Source: an uncultured Porphyromonadaceae bacterium
GTDB taxonomy: Bacteria > Bacteroidota > Bacteroidia > Bacteroidales > Barnesiellaceae
NCBI GenBank assembly: GCA_900538555.1
Contig: UPYI01000008.1
Coordinates: 62,001-126,000, forward strand
Length of the DNA: 64,000 nt
Direction: 5' to 3'
In this document: positions 1 to 8,648 of the stretch, in pieces
Layout: each line of letters opens with the position of its first letter
Numbering within the stretch: position 1 is the stretch's first letter
Program-made: the position numbers and the translations under genes
Notes under the pieces: generated by a model
What the model was told of the DNA's origin: nothing
The model's input: only the letters and a program-made list of their open reading frames with translations
The model's database searches: none

Positions 1-269
1 GCATAGCCCCTAAACCGCAGGAGGAGCCGAACCCGAAACACCCTGCCGGACACACCCGGGCAAAAAACTGCTACCTGAACCCGCGCCAGAAAAAGATATT
101 CGCATTCGTCAAAGCCAAACAGCCGGTGAAGGTAGCGGATGTCGCCGCATACATGAAACCGGTATCGGTCAATACCTTGAAAAAAGATCTGTTTTACCTG
201 CGCGAAAACGGCATCATCCACTCCTCGGGGATGCTAAAAGGCACGGTTTATTTCGTAGAGGAAGAATAG
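1..269 (+). CDS. C-terminal winged-helix domain of a truncated protein (5' end outside window)
   Basis: An open frame enters from the left edge (codons in phase with position 3) and stops with TAG at 267-269. The 88 visible residues begin with a proline- and charge-rich linker. They end in a compact helical domain with the pattern of a winged helix: LNPRQKKIFAFV, then VADVAAYM, then VSVNTLKKDLFYLRENGII, then a short beta wing before the glutamate-rich end. This arrangement is common at the C-terminus of Fic-family AMP transferases and of DeoR-like regulators, but nothing catalytic is visible, so no function is assigned. The next gene is convergent. Confidence 0.6.
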   Translation, partial: IAPKPQEEPNPKHPAGHTRAKNCYLNPRQKKIFAFVKAKQPVKVADVAAYMKPVSVNTLKKDLFYLRENGIIHSSGMLKGTVYFVEEE

Positions 270-334
270 CCGGGCAGCACAAAAGAAAACTCCGTTCGTA
301 TCATACGGGACAGACGGCATATAAACCGGACGGT

Positions 335-1084
335 CTATTTGCCCCGGTTCAGCTTCCGCCCCAGATGACGCAGCGCAAACCGGATATGGCGCAATAGCGT
401 AGGAATCGTGCCGTAATAGCGGCACATGATGCGATACCGTTCACCGAGCGAAGCCCGATGATGACGGGTAGTCATGCCCTCCTGCAAATAATCTATCAAT
501 ATCTCGCGGGTATGGACGAGCGTTTGCGCCTGTTTCATACACCGGATGCACCAATCGAAGTCGGCAGAAAAACGATATTGCAAATCGTACTCCGGCGCCG
601 ACTGCCGGCGCACGACAAAAGCCTGATGACAAACCAGCATGCCGTTGCGGAAGCTGCGCCACTGCAACTCGTCGGGAGCCTGCAAATGCCTCATCCCGAC
701 AAAACGGCGGTCGGCATCCACGATAGCCGTATCGCCGTACAAGATATCGGGCGAACAGGAACGGGCAACCTCCGCCAGCCGGGCGAGAGTATCGGGCGAA
801 TGGAACGAATCGCCCGCATTCAGAAAAATCAGGTATTTGCCGGATGCCAGCCGAACGCCCTTGTTCATCGCATCGTATATGCCCCGGTCGGGCTCACTGA
901 CAATCCGGGAAACGACCGGACGGGCTGCCTCGGCAAGAGCCACCGTCTTATCGGTCGATGCACCGTCGATAATCAAGTATTCAAAGTCGGTGCACGTCTG
1001 TCCGCACACGCTCTTCAAAGTCGGCGGCAAGGTATTCTCCGCCTGATAGGTAACGGTAATAATGGAAAACAGGGGCGTATTCAT
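335..1084 (-). CDS. Family 2 glycosyltransferase (GT-A fold), last gene of polysaccharide operon
   Basis: The 249-residue product starts MNTPLFSIITVTYQ, the typical beta-alpha start of a GT2 nucleotide-sugar binding domain. It continues with IIDGASTDKT and EPDRGIYDAMNKG. The LNAGDSF segment takes the place of the usual DxD metal site, and SADFDWCIR is the usual acceptor-side motif. It should transfer one sugar from a nucleotide donor to a lipid-linked glycan on the cytoplasmic face. The start at 1084 is chosen because its ATG overlaps the TGA of the upstream gene (ATGA); the frame stays open further upstream but that part is not glycosyltransferase-like. Donor and acceptor cannot be read from sequence. 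Confidence 0.88.
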   Translation of the reverse strand: MNTPLFSIITVTYQAENTLPPTLKSVCGQTCTDFEYLIIDGASTDKTVALAEAARPVVSRIVSEPDRGIYDAMNKGVRLASGKYLIFLNAGDSFHSPDTLARLAEVARSCSPDILYGDTAIVDADRRFVGMRHLQAPDELQWRSFRNGMLVCHQAFVVRRQSAPEYDLQYRFSADFDWCIRCMKQAQTLVHTREILIDYLQEGMTTRHHRASLGERYRIMCRYYGTIPTLLRHIRFALRHLGRKLNRGK

Positions 1085-2367
1085 TTCTCGTTTCTTAGGT
1101 CTAACATGCGTTGATAAAGCCGGATATATTGTTCGGCGACAACGGTTTCCGAATAGCGTTGCTTCACCGTTTCGGGCAAATGCCTCCTGCATTCGACGGT
1201 CGTCTCGGTCAAAGCCCATTCAATACCCTCGGCAATCTCGTCGGTCGAATAGGCATGTGCCAGAAACCCGGTTTCCCGATGTGTGATAATATCACGCTGT
1301 CCGCTGTTCCCGAACGCCACCGGCACACATCCGCAAGCCATCGCTTCGATAATCGTCTGCCCGAAAGTCTCGTACAGCGAAGTCGAGACATAACAATCGG
1401 CAGCGGAATAGAGCATCGAGAGCCGACCGGTCTCCTGCACCGTACCCAAATAGGTATAGGCGACCGGCAGGGCTTGAAGCAACGCGGTATCGCCCTTTAT
1501 ATTTCCAAACAGCACGAGATGCAAATCCTCCCGGGCAATCCTCCCGCGGGCAATCACCTTCTCCAACGCCTCAGCCAACAGATCGAACCCTTTGAGCGGA
1601 TCGTCGATCTTGACCGCACCGAATATCAGGATATATTTATCGGAGGGCAACTTCATTTCCCGGCGACATTCTGCCGGAGGCAACGGCATAAACAACCCGT
1701 CGGGCAATGTATTGGGAATAACGGAAACCGGCTTCCCCGCCAACAGCGCACTCTGGCGTACGACCTGTGCAAGCCACGAACTGACCGTTACGACATGCAG
1801 TGCAGTAGCATGTTCATATATCCGTTTCTTACGCCGGAAAACCTGTGCCGCCAGATCGGGTGTGCCCGGTTGCAATTTGGGGCAATCGGTACATCGGCTC
1901 CGGTATTTATCGCACGGTCCGGCATGATGGCAGATCGCCGTACAATACCACATGTCGTGCATCGTACAGACGACCGGTTTCCCGGAATCCAGCAATTTCC
2001 GGAGACCGCCGAGCGACAGCAGCCCGTGGTTCGTCCAATGCAAATGGATAATATCCGCCTCTTCGATCGCCCGATATCCGGACAGATCGACACCGGTATC
2101 GGCAATCGACACGGCAAACAGATTCTTGCGGGAAAAACGGTTCCGACAGAAGATAGCCCATCGCTCCCATGCAAAACGAAATTTCTGCCGCCAACGTCCC
2201 ACCCAGCCGGACGCAACGGAATAAATCCGATCCGATTCGTCGGGCATATCGGCGGTCAATAACGACACCTCCACGCCGGGCTGCTTCTCCAACGCCTGTT
2301 TCAAACGGTTGCAGGCTATCGCCGCCCCGCCTTTGCGGATATATGTATCGACCAGTACGACTTTCAT
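1081..2367 (-). CDS. Family 4 glycosyltransferase (GT-B fold), WcaC-like
   Basis: The 428-residue product starts MKVVLVDTYIRKGGAA, a GT-B N-terminal Rossmann start with a glycine loop. HLHWTNHG and TMHDMWYCTAICHHAG lie in the first domain, followed by a cysteine pair (CTDCPKL). The C-terminal domain has the GT4 retaining signature around ETFGQTIIEAMACGCVPVAF, with the E-x7-E spacing. The H-x-HW-N and MHDMWY motifs resemble colanic acid-type transferases (WcaC group). It overlaps its neighbours by ATGA on both sides, so the four genes of this operon are probably translationally coupled. The exact sugar is not predictable. Confidence 0.88.
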   Translation of the reverse strand: MKVVLVDTYIRKGGAAIACNRLKQALEKQPGVEVSLLTADMPDESDRIYSVASGWVGRWRQKFRFAWERWAIFCRNRFSRKNLFAVSIADTGVDLSGYRAIEEADIIHLHWTNHGLLSLGGLRKLLDSGKPVVCTMHDMWYCTAICHHAGPCDKYRSRCTDCPKLQPGTPDLAAQVFRRKKRIYEHATALHVVTVSSWLAQVVRQSALLAGKPVSVIPNTLPDGLFMPLPPAECRREMKLPSDKYILIFGAVKIDDPLKGFDLLAEALEKVIARGRIAREDLHLVLFGNIKGDTALLQALPVAYTYLGTVQETGRLSMLYSAADCYVSTSLYETFGQTIIEAMACGCVPVAFGNSGQRDIITHRETGFLAHAYSTDEIAEGIEWALTETTVECRRHLPETVKQRYSETVVAEQYIRLYQRMLDLRNEK

Positions 2368-3281
2368 TTCGAGCAGAGTTTTTGATACCACATACGCAAC
2401 CACACGAGCAGCTTGTGGCGATATGAATAATTGTACCGGTAGACACGTGCCAGCTCCGCCCGGGCATCCGGATTTTCTTCGACCGGAATACGTTCCACCC
2501 GAACCGGACGGTCGGTCATCGTCTGCGTACAGAGTTCCATACCTCCGCAATGCGTACCGGTATTGTCGAATCCCTTATTATCGACCAACGAGCGGTCGGG
2601 AGCCAGCATCAGTTTATCGGCAAGAAAAACGGTGGCATTCCAACGGATTGCCCACGAATTGTTCTTCCCGGCGATCTGTTCTTCCAGCATACGGGTAAAA
2701 TGGAATGCCCCGTCCAGATCGAACGTCCGGCACAGATGCCGTTCCCGCAACCGGGTCAGCAACTCGTTTCCGTCGGGATTGAAATGACGCCAAGCCCGGT
2801 GCCATGTGCCCCACCCCCAACTATCGGCAAAGCGAAGGAAAAAGGTTTCGGGAAGCCGGGCGCGATGATCGAGGATATGTCCGGTAACGTGCCATACCCG
2901 TTCGTCGTCCCGATAAAGCTCCAACGCCTCGTTCATATAGGTCAGGAAATAGGGAGAGCAGACCAAATCATCTTCCACGACAATCGCCCTGCCTTCCGTC
3001 TCCGTCACAGAGGTTACGCCTTCGATAATGTTCTGCGCCAGTCCGCGGTTTTCGGCTTGTTCGACGATCCGCACCGACTTGAACCGCCAGGGCAACCGGA
3101 TCACCTCGCGCACCTGCGCCACCGCCTCTACCGACGAGGCTTTCGCGCCATCCGAAAAGATATACAGGTCGCTGTCGCAAGCCAACGGATCGGCTTGCAG
3201 ACTTTCCAGACACCGCCGGGCATGCTCCGGACGATTATAGACGAATACCAATATCGGCGACAGGTTCATGGTCGAATTCAT
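2364..3281 (-). CDS. Glycosyltransferase, GT-A fold (GNT-I/HlpA-like)
   Basis: The 305-residue product begins with LSPILVFVYNRPEHARRCLESLQ, the start of a GT-A domain in which VYNRP is typical of a family 2-like group related to eukaryotic GNT-I. The acidic metal-binding site is visible as VVEDDLVCSPYF at about residues 95-106. WGWGTWHRAW follows, a motif common in this group. No signal peptide or membrane segment is present, so it should act in the cytoplasm on a lipid-linked glycan. The start at 3281 overlaps the flippase stop (ATGA); a second in-frame ATG four codons later is possible. Confidence 0.82.
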   Translation of the reverse strand: MNSTMNLSPILVFVYNRPEHARRCLESLQADPLACDSDLYIFSDGAKASSVEAVAQVREVIRLPWRFKSVRIVEQAENRGLAQNIIEGVTSVTETEGRAIVVEDDLVCSPYFLTYMNEALELYRDDERVWHVTGHILDHRARLPETFFLRFADSWGWGTWHRAWRHFNPDGNELLTRLRERHLCRTFDLDGAFHFTRMLEEQIAGKNNSWAIRWNATVFLADKLMLAPDRSLVDNKGFDNTGTHCGGMELCTQTMTDRPVRVERIPVEENPDARAELARVYRYNYSYRHKLLVWLRMWYQKLCSK

Positions 3282-4747
3282 TTTTGCGGTTTATGTCGGC
3301 TTGCCTGTACCATTTGCCAGATCTCATCGAGTGTCTCGCGCTTGAACAGGAAACAAGAAAACAAATAAACAGTCATATAGATCGCAGACACGGCAAAGAA
3401 CCGCATCGCATTACCGTCGAGATAACGATATGCCACGACCGATACCACCCCCGTACACAATGCGATACAGAAATAGGGCAGTATATCGGCAACAAACAAT
3501 CGGGCGGAATAACGGATGAGCCGGTGCGCAAAGAGCACCGACACGACCAGCGACATCAACGTGTAGGAAATCCACAGGTAAGTAAGCGACAATACGCTCT
3601 GCGAATAGAGCAGACAGATGCCCGCCAGCAAATAGATTTTCTTCCCGATCTCGATTTGCAGATTGAGCCGGGAGCGCCCGATGCTGTTGAACAGGTCGTA
3701 ATAAAGTACGATAAACGGAGCGAACATTCCCGATATGCAAAGCAAGCGGAACAGCGGAACTGCCGGAAGCCACTTCTCCTTGATCAGTATCACGAACATC
3801 GGTTCGGAAACAATCATCATGAGCATCATGACCGGAAATATAAAAAACGACATGGTGCGGATATATTTACGGAACACCCGTATCAAGCGTTCCCGGTCCT
3901 GATGTACGGACGACAATACGGGAAAGCCGACACTGCGGAATATATTGCCGATCAACGACGATGCCATCTCCTGATATTTGTCTGCCTGCGCATAAAATCC
4001 GGCACTATCCAACCCGTACACCTTACCGATAATCGGCGGGTAGATTTTGTTGAAAAGATTGTTCAATATACCGGAGACGAACAGGTTGGAACTATATCCG
4101 AAGAACTCCCGGATAACGGATACCCGAAACTCCAACCGGGGACGCCAGCTGCTGTAAAACCAGAACAGGATCGCCCGGAAAAGTGAAAGCCCTACGGTCT
4201 GCGCTACCAACGCCCAGATTCCGAAACCATAGTATGCCAGCCCGATAGCGATTGCCGACGAAAGAGCCAACGAGAGGTTATTGACCCGGGCTATCGTGGT
4301 AAACTGCAACAGCTTGAACGCACGGGTCTGCTGGATCAACGCCAACGCATTGAACAGGATGGCGGTGAAAAGCACCTGACATACCCGCGTAAAATCCGCC
4401 TGCCCCGCCTGTTTCGTATGACCGAAGAACTCGGCGAGAACCGGCGAACAGAAAAACAGGATAAGGTAAAGCGCGACGCTAATTGCCACATTCAGAAAAA
4501 ATATCGTACTGTAATCGGTATCGGTAGAATCCTTTTTCCGGATAAGCGCCGAAGAAAAACCGCTGTCGAGCAGAATTCCGGAAAGAGCGATAAAGATCGC
4601 CAGCTCGCCCATCATGCCATACTCTGCCGAAGAGAGCATACGGGCAAGCAGTACCCCCGAAACGAGGTAAAGCAACTGTTGCCCGAACTTATCGGCAAAG
4701 CTCCAAAACAAAGCGGTCTTCGTCTTTTTTTTCAGATTATCGTCCAT
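3278..4747 (-). CDS. Polysaccharide flippase (Wzx/PST, MOP superfamily)
   Basis: A 489-residue, very hydrophobic protein with about 12-14 predicted membrane segments. It begins MDDNLKKKTKTALFWSFADKFGQQLL and continues LVSGVLLARMLSSAEYGMMGE, the signature start of the polysaccharide synthesis/export (WzxC-like) group. It should flip undecaprenyl-linked repeat units across the inner membrane. The start at 4747 places the ATG before this conserved start; the frame is open upstream to 4837 but that extension is arginine-rich and unlike the family. It is the first gene of the operon, followed without gaps by three glycosyltransferases, which supports an O-antigen or capsule role. Confidence 0.9.
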   Translation of the reverse strand: MDDNLKKKTKTALFWSFADKFGQQLLYLVSGVLLARMLSSAEYGMMGELAIFIALSGILLDSGFSSALIRKKDSTDTDYSTIFFLNVAISVALYLILFFCSPVLAEFFGHTKQAGQADFTRVCQVLFTAILFNALALIQQTRAFKLLQFTTIARVNNLSLALSSAIAIGLAYYGFGIWALVAQTVGLSLFRAILFWFYSSWRPRLEFRVSVIREFFGYSSNLFVSGILNNLFNKIYPPIIGKVYGLDSAGFYAQADKYQEMASSLIGNIFRSVGFPVLSSVHQDRERLIRVFRKYIRTMSFFIFPVMMLMMIVSEPMFVILIKEKWLPAVPLFRLLCISGMFAPFIVLYYDLFNSIGRSRLNLQIEIGKKIYLLAGICLLYSQSVLSLTYLWISYTLMSLVVSVLFAHRLIRYSARLFVADILPYFCIALCTGVVSVVAYRYLDGNAMRFFAVSAIYMTVYLFSCFLFKRETLDEIWQMVQASRHKPQK

Positions 4748-4870
4748 ACTTCCGTTATCCTTCGACAGAATGTTTTCACGCCTCACAAATAGCCTGCCGC
4801 AACGCACCGTCTCTACAACGGGATGCGACCGCAGCACCTATGGGTTTACCCGATCTTCAAAAATAAAACA

Positions 4871-4927
4871 GGGACGCGGTGCGCCGCAACCGAATCTACA
4901 TCCGTCTTACGCGGTACACCGCGTCCC
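4871..4927. repeat. Inverted repeat between metG and the flippase gene
   Basis: The 11-bp arm gggacgcggtg (4871-4881) is perfectly complementary to caccgcgtccc (4917-4927), separated by 35 bases. No T-tract follows on either strand, so it is not a clear intrinsic terminator. It lies between the metG stop and the first gene of the glycosyltransferase operon, both on the minus strand. Confidence 0.55.
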
Positions 4928-5028
4928 CGCTGTTCGTTATGACATGCCGATACAAAAGGCGTTCTCCGGACAAACCGCGATACGGCGTCCGCATCTATCG
5001 CCTTTCCGACGCTTTCGGGAACGATGCG

Positions 5029-7068
5029 TTATTTCACTTCCGAGCCGGGTTTCACCTCATCGGCAGGAGTAATAACAACCAACCGTCCGTCCGCATCTTC
5101 GGCGGAAAGAATCATACCTTGCGATTCGATTCCTTTCAATTTGCGCGGAGCCAGATTGGCGACAAAGCAGACATTCTTGCCCACCAGATCTTCGGGGGCA
5201 TAATGTTTGGCGATACCCGATACGATCGTACGTCCGCCCAATCCGTCGTCGATCTTGAACTGCAACAGTTTATCGGCTTTCGGCACCTTCTGGCACTCCA
5301 ATACTTTTCCGACACGGATATCCAGTTTCCCGAACGTTTCGAATTCGATATTCTCGCGAACAGGCGCAGTCTGATGATTTTTAAGCTCGTTCGCTTTCTT
5401 CGTTGCCTGCAACTTCTCTATTTGCGCGTCGATTGCACTATCCTCGATTTTCTCGAACAGGAGTTCGGCTTTGCCCAATTCCTGACCTACCGGCAGAATA
5501 TCGGTATGTCCGAGCCGAGCCCAGTCGCATTGCTGCATATTCAGCATCCGGCGAAGTTTGGCAGCAGAGAAAGGCAGGAACGGTTCGAAAGCGATCGCCA
5601 GATTGGCAGCGATCTGCAACGACAGGTTCAAGATCGTCGCAACACGCGGCATATCGGTTTTAGCCAGTTTCCACGGCTCGGTATCCGCCAGATATTTATT
5701 TCCGATACGGGCAAGGTTCATCGCCTCTTTCAACGCATCCCGGAACCGGAAGTTGTCCAGATAATTTTCGACTTGCGATTTGACATCGGCAAACTCGCGC
5801 AAAGTCTCCTCGTCGTACTCGGTCAAAGCACCGGCTTGGGGCACTTTCCCTTCGAAATATTTTCCGGTCAGAACCAATGCCCGGTTCACGAAGTTACCCA
5901 GCACGGCAACCAGCTCATTGTTGTTGCGAGCTTGAAAATCTTTCCACGTAAAGTCATTGTCTTTGGTTTCCGGCGCGTTGGCAGTAAGCACATACCGAAG
6001 CACATCCTGCTTACCGGGGAAATCTTTCAGATATTCGTGCAACCACACCGCCCAGTTGCGCGAAGTGGAAATTTTATCGCCTTCCAGATTCAGGAACTCG
6101 TTTGCCGGTACATTTTCGGGAAGTATATAACTGCCTTCCGCCATAAGCATGGCAGGAAATACGATGCAGTGGAACACGATATTATCTTTCCCGATGAAGT
6201 GAATCATACGGGTATCCTTGTCTTTCCAATATTTTTCCCACGTGTCGGGCAGCAATTCTTTGGTATTGGAGATATAGCCGATAGGCGCATCGAACCACAC
6301 ATACAACACCTTGCCCTCTGCCCCTTCTACCGGCACAGGTACTCCCCAATCGAGGTCACGGCTGACGGCACGGGGTTGCAGCCCCATATCGAGCCACGAT
6401 TTGCATTGCCCGTAGACATTGGTTTTCCACTCCTTGTGGTTTTCCAGAATCCATTCGCGCAAAGTCGGTTCCCATTTATCGAGCGGCAGATACCAGTGTT
6501 TGGTTTCCCGCAACACCGGTTTGCTTCCGCTGATCGCCGATTTCGGGTCGATCAGGTCGGTAGCATTGAGCGACGTACCGCAAGCCTCGCACTGGTCGCC
6601 ATAAGCACGTTCATTATGGCAATGCGGGCAAGTACCGGTAATGTAGCGGTCGGCAAGGAACTGGTTCGCTTCCTCGTCGTAATATTGCAGGCTGGTCTTC
6701 TCTATAAACTCGCCTTTATCATACAGTTTGCGGAAGAAATCGGATGCCGTTTTCGCGTGTATCTCGGAAGAGGTACGGGAATATATATCGAACGAAATTC
6801 CGAACTCCTCGAACGAGTCCTTGATAATCGTATGGTAACGGTCTACAATATCCTGTGGTGTCACACCTTCCGATTTCGCTTTCAGCGTGATGGGCACTCC
6901 GTGTTCGTCCGATCCGCCGATCATGATCACATCCTCGCCTTTGAGACGCAAATAACGGGTATAAATATCGGCAGGCACATAAACTCCTGCCAGGTGACCG
7001 ATATGTACGGGGCCGTTTGCATACGGTAACGCCGTAGTAACCAGTGTGCGTTTGAAATTCTTTTCCAT
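5029..7068 (-). CDS. metG: Methionine--tRNA ligase with C-terminal tRNA-binding domain
   Basis: The 679-residue enzyme charges tRNA-Met with methionine in the cytoplasm. The class I HIGH motif is at residues 22-25 (VHIGHLAG). The second signature appears as DKISTS at about 331-336, in place of KMSKS. Zinc-knuckle cysteines lie at about 147-150 (CPHC) and 160-163 (CEAC). After the helical anticodon domain, residues from about 575 to the end form an EMAP-II/Trbp111-like domain (FGKLDIRVGKV ... VSGIAKHY ... FVANLAPRKLKG), which normally dimerises and raises tRNA affinity. The length is normal for the bacterial MetG1 type with this appendix. The start matches the conserved N-terminus. Confidence 0.97.
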   Translation of the reverse strand: MEKNFKRTLVTTALPYANGPVHIGHLAGVYVPADIYTRYLRLKGEDVIMIGGSDEHGVPITLKAKSEGVTPQDIVDRYHTIIKDSFEEFGISFDIYSRTSSEIHAKTASDFFRKLYDKGEFIEKTSLQYYDEEANQFLADRYITGTCPHCHNERAYGDQCEACGTSLNATDLIDPKSAISGSKPVLRETKHWYLPLDKWEPTLREWILENHKEWKTNVYGQCKSWLDMGLQPRAVSRDLDWGVPVPVEGAEGKVLYVWFDAPIGYISNTKELLPDTWEKYWKDKDTRMIHFIGKDNIVFHCIVFPAMLMAEGSYILPENVPANEFLNLEGDKISTSRNWAVWLHEYLKDFPGKQDVLRYVLTANAPETKDNDFTWKDFQARNNNELVAVLGNFVNRALVLTGKYFEGKVPQAGALTEYDEETLREFADVKSQVENYLDNFRFRDALKEAMNLARIGNKYLADTEPWKLAKTDMPRVATILNLSLQIAANLAIAFEPFLPFSAAKLRRMLNMQQCDWARLGHTDILPVGQELGKAELLFEKIEDSAIDAQIEKLQATKKANELKNHQTAPVRENIEFETFGKLDIRVGKVLECQKVPKADKLLQFKIDDGLGGRTIVSGIAKHYAPEDLVGKNVCFVANLAPRKLKGIESQGMILSAEDADGRLVVITPADEVKPGSEVK

Positions 7069-7099
7069 ATCTGTATTGTCCTGCTTATAAACTAAAAAT

Positions 7100-7150
7100 G
7101 CACTTCGGGAAGCCGTCGCCGAAAGCGATTCTTTCCGAAGTGCAAATATA
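7100..7150 (-). promoter_or_regulatory. Putative metG -7 element overlapped by an inverted repeat
   Basis: Read on the minus strand, TATATTTG at 7150-7143 matches the Bacteroidota -7 consensus TAnnTTTG, about 75 bases before the metG ATG. No clear -33 TTG is seen. The inverted repeat gcacttcgg (7100-7108) / ccgaagtgc (7135-7143) abuts and shares a base with this element, so it could be an operator or a leader hairpin. Confidence 0.4.
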
Positions 7151-7222
7151 CTATTTTTACGGCTTACTTCCTCACTCGAAGAAATTTATCCGCCCAAAAC
7201 GTCAAAATCCCGACGTACGGCA

Positions 7223-8638
7223 CTATTTCTTGTCCCCGATTTTATAGATCCGGCGGAGAGTACGGGGTACATCGGTATTGTCCATCGGTCGGTTGAAACG
7301 TTCGCTTTCCGCCCCGATCGCAAAGAACGGCACGGGATTGCCCGTATGCGCTCCGGTAGTCCATCCGATTCCGAGTTTATCACTAAGCAAGCGGAATAAT
7401 GCCGAAGAGAGACTGTCGTATTCCACATACAGTGTCTTCTCGCTCTCTCCGTCGCGGGTAACGAACGAATGCCGGAATTCTGCATAAAGTTTGTCTTCGT
7501 CCGCAGGAGTCATCTCGATCTCGTTCCAAAGCCCGAACCGGTCGGAAATAAATGCTTTCACCGTTTCCCATTCGATCTTCTCCCCGCTCTTCTTCCAACT
7601 CTTCACCTGCGCCTCGAAACGTTCTTTCGACATTTTCTGTGTCGGGACATATTGAAGATACGAAGCATATCCCGAAGCCCGAGTACCGAGCGAAAGACCG
7701 CCGGTTTCGTGATCGGCAGTGATCAGTATCAATGTTTCCTTCGGATGTTTCTTATAAAATTCGAATGCCACCTTGATCGCTTGATTGAAGTCGTCGGTTT
7801 CACGAATCGCCGTTGCCGGATCGTTTCCGTGGCAAGCATGGTCGATCGCTCCTCCCTCGCCCATAACAAAGAACCCGTCCGGATAACGCTTGTACAGATG
7901 ATCGATCGCCGCCTCGGTCATATAGCGCAACGACAGTTCGCCCGGCTGCCGGTCGATCGCATAAGACAGTCCGTTGGTATTCACCGTATCGGTGTTGAGC
8001 AACAGGATACGGTCGGCTTGCCGGTGTTTTTCAAACTCCTCGATACCCCGGACAAAGGTATACCCGTTCTCTTCGAAATACCGGTACACATTGTCCTTGC
8101 CTCCCTCTTTCCGGTTGTACGGATCGCGCAACCCGGCACCGGCGATAAAGTCGTAGTGGCTTTCGGCAGCCTGACGGGCAATCAGATAGTGATTGTTCCG
8201 GGTAGGTTGCGTAGCATAGAATGCGCCGGGGGTAGCATCGTCGGCAGCGACTGTCGTAAAGATCGCAACGCCCATTCCCTTTTCCTTCAACTGTTTGGCA
8301 ACCGAAGTGAGGGGATTCATATCCGGGTCGGTTCCCAACTGCCCGTTCGTCGTTTTCTCACCGGTAGATAAAGCCGTGCCGGCAGCAGCGGAATCGGTCA
8401 CCGTACTGCTCGCCGAATAGGTCGTAATGTAACCGGCTACCGGGAAACGGGTAAATATCAAACTGTCGGCACCGGGTACGGGCGCACCGAAACGATAGTA
8501 CATTTCGGTCGATTGGATCTGACCGAATCCCATTCCGTCACCGATAAAATAAAATACATATTTGGGAGCTTTCGCCGAGCCTTGCAATGCAATGCCGAAT
8601 GCAAAGAGGGCGATCAGAAATTTGTAAAAACGGTTCAT
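7223..8638 (-). CDS. Secreted alkaline phosphatase (PhoA family)
   Basis: The 471-residue protein has an N-terminal signal peptide (MNRFYKFLIALFAFGIALQGSA). The first metal-binding motif is FIGDGMGFGQ at about 32-40. The catalytic serine is S83 in VTDSAAAGTA, and a later ligand motif is ITADHETGGLSLG. The final histidine region is TTGAHTGNPVPFF. All three zinc/magnesium ligand blocks of the family are therefore present, and it should release phosphate from monoesters in the periplasm. The frame is open to 8896, but the start at 8638 gives the signal peptide and lies 10 bases after the GH3-family gene, implying one transcript. The substrate is unknown. Confidence 0.93.
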   Translation of the reverse strand: MNRFYKFLIALFAFGIALQGSAKAPKYVFYFIGDGMGFGQIQSTEMYYRFGAPVPGADSLIFTRFPVAGYITTYSASSTVTDSAAAGTALSTGEKTTNGQLGTDPDMNPLTSVAKQLKEKGMGVAIFTTVAADDATPGAFYATQPTRNNHYLIARQAAESHYDFIAGAGLRDPYNRKEGGKDNVYRYFEENGYTFVRGIEEFEKHRQADRILLLNTDTVNTNGLSYAIDRQPGELSLRYMTEAAIDHLYKRYPDGFFVMGEGGAIDHACHGNDPATAIRETDDFNQAIKVAFEFYKKHPKETLILITADHETGGLSLGTRASGYASYLQYVPTQKMSKERFEAQVKSWKKSGEKIEWETVKAFISDRFGLWNEIEMTPADEDKLYAEFRHSFVTRDGESEKTLYVEYDSLSSALFRLLSDKLGIGWTTGAHTGNPVPFFAIGAESERFNRPMDNTDVPRTLRRIYKIGDKK

Positions 8639-8648
8639 GATAATATGG

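Noticed and set aside
4871..4927. Inverted repeat as a rho-independent terminator for metG
   Set aside because: Loop of 35 bases and no T-tract on either strand.
4879..7029. 716-codon open frame on the plus strand opposite metG
   Set aside because: It is an antisense shadow of metG: the minus strand encodes every MetG motif, while this frame has no recognisable domain and no start context.
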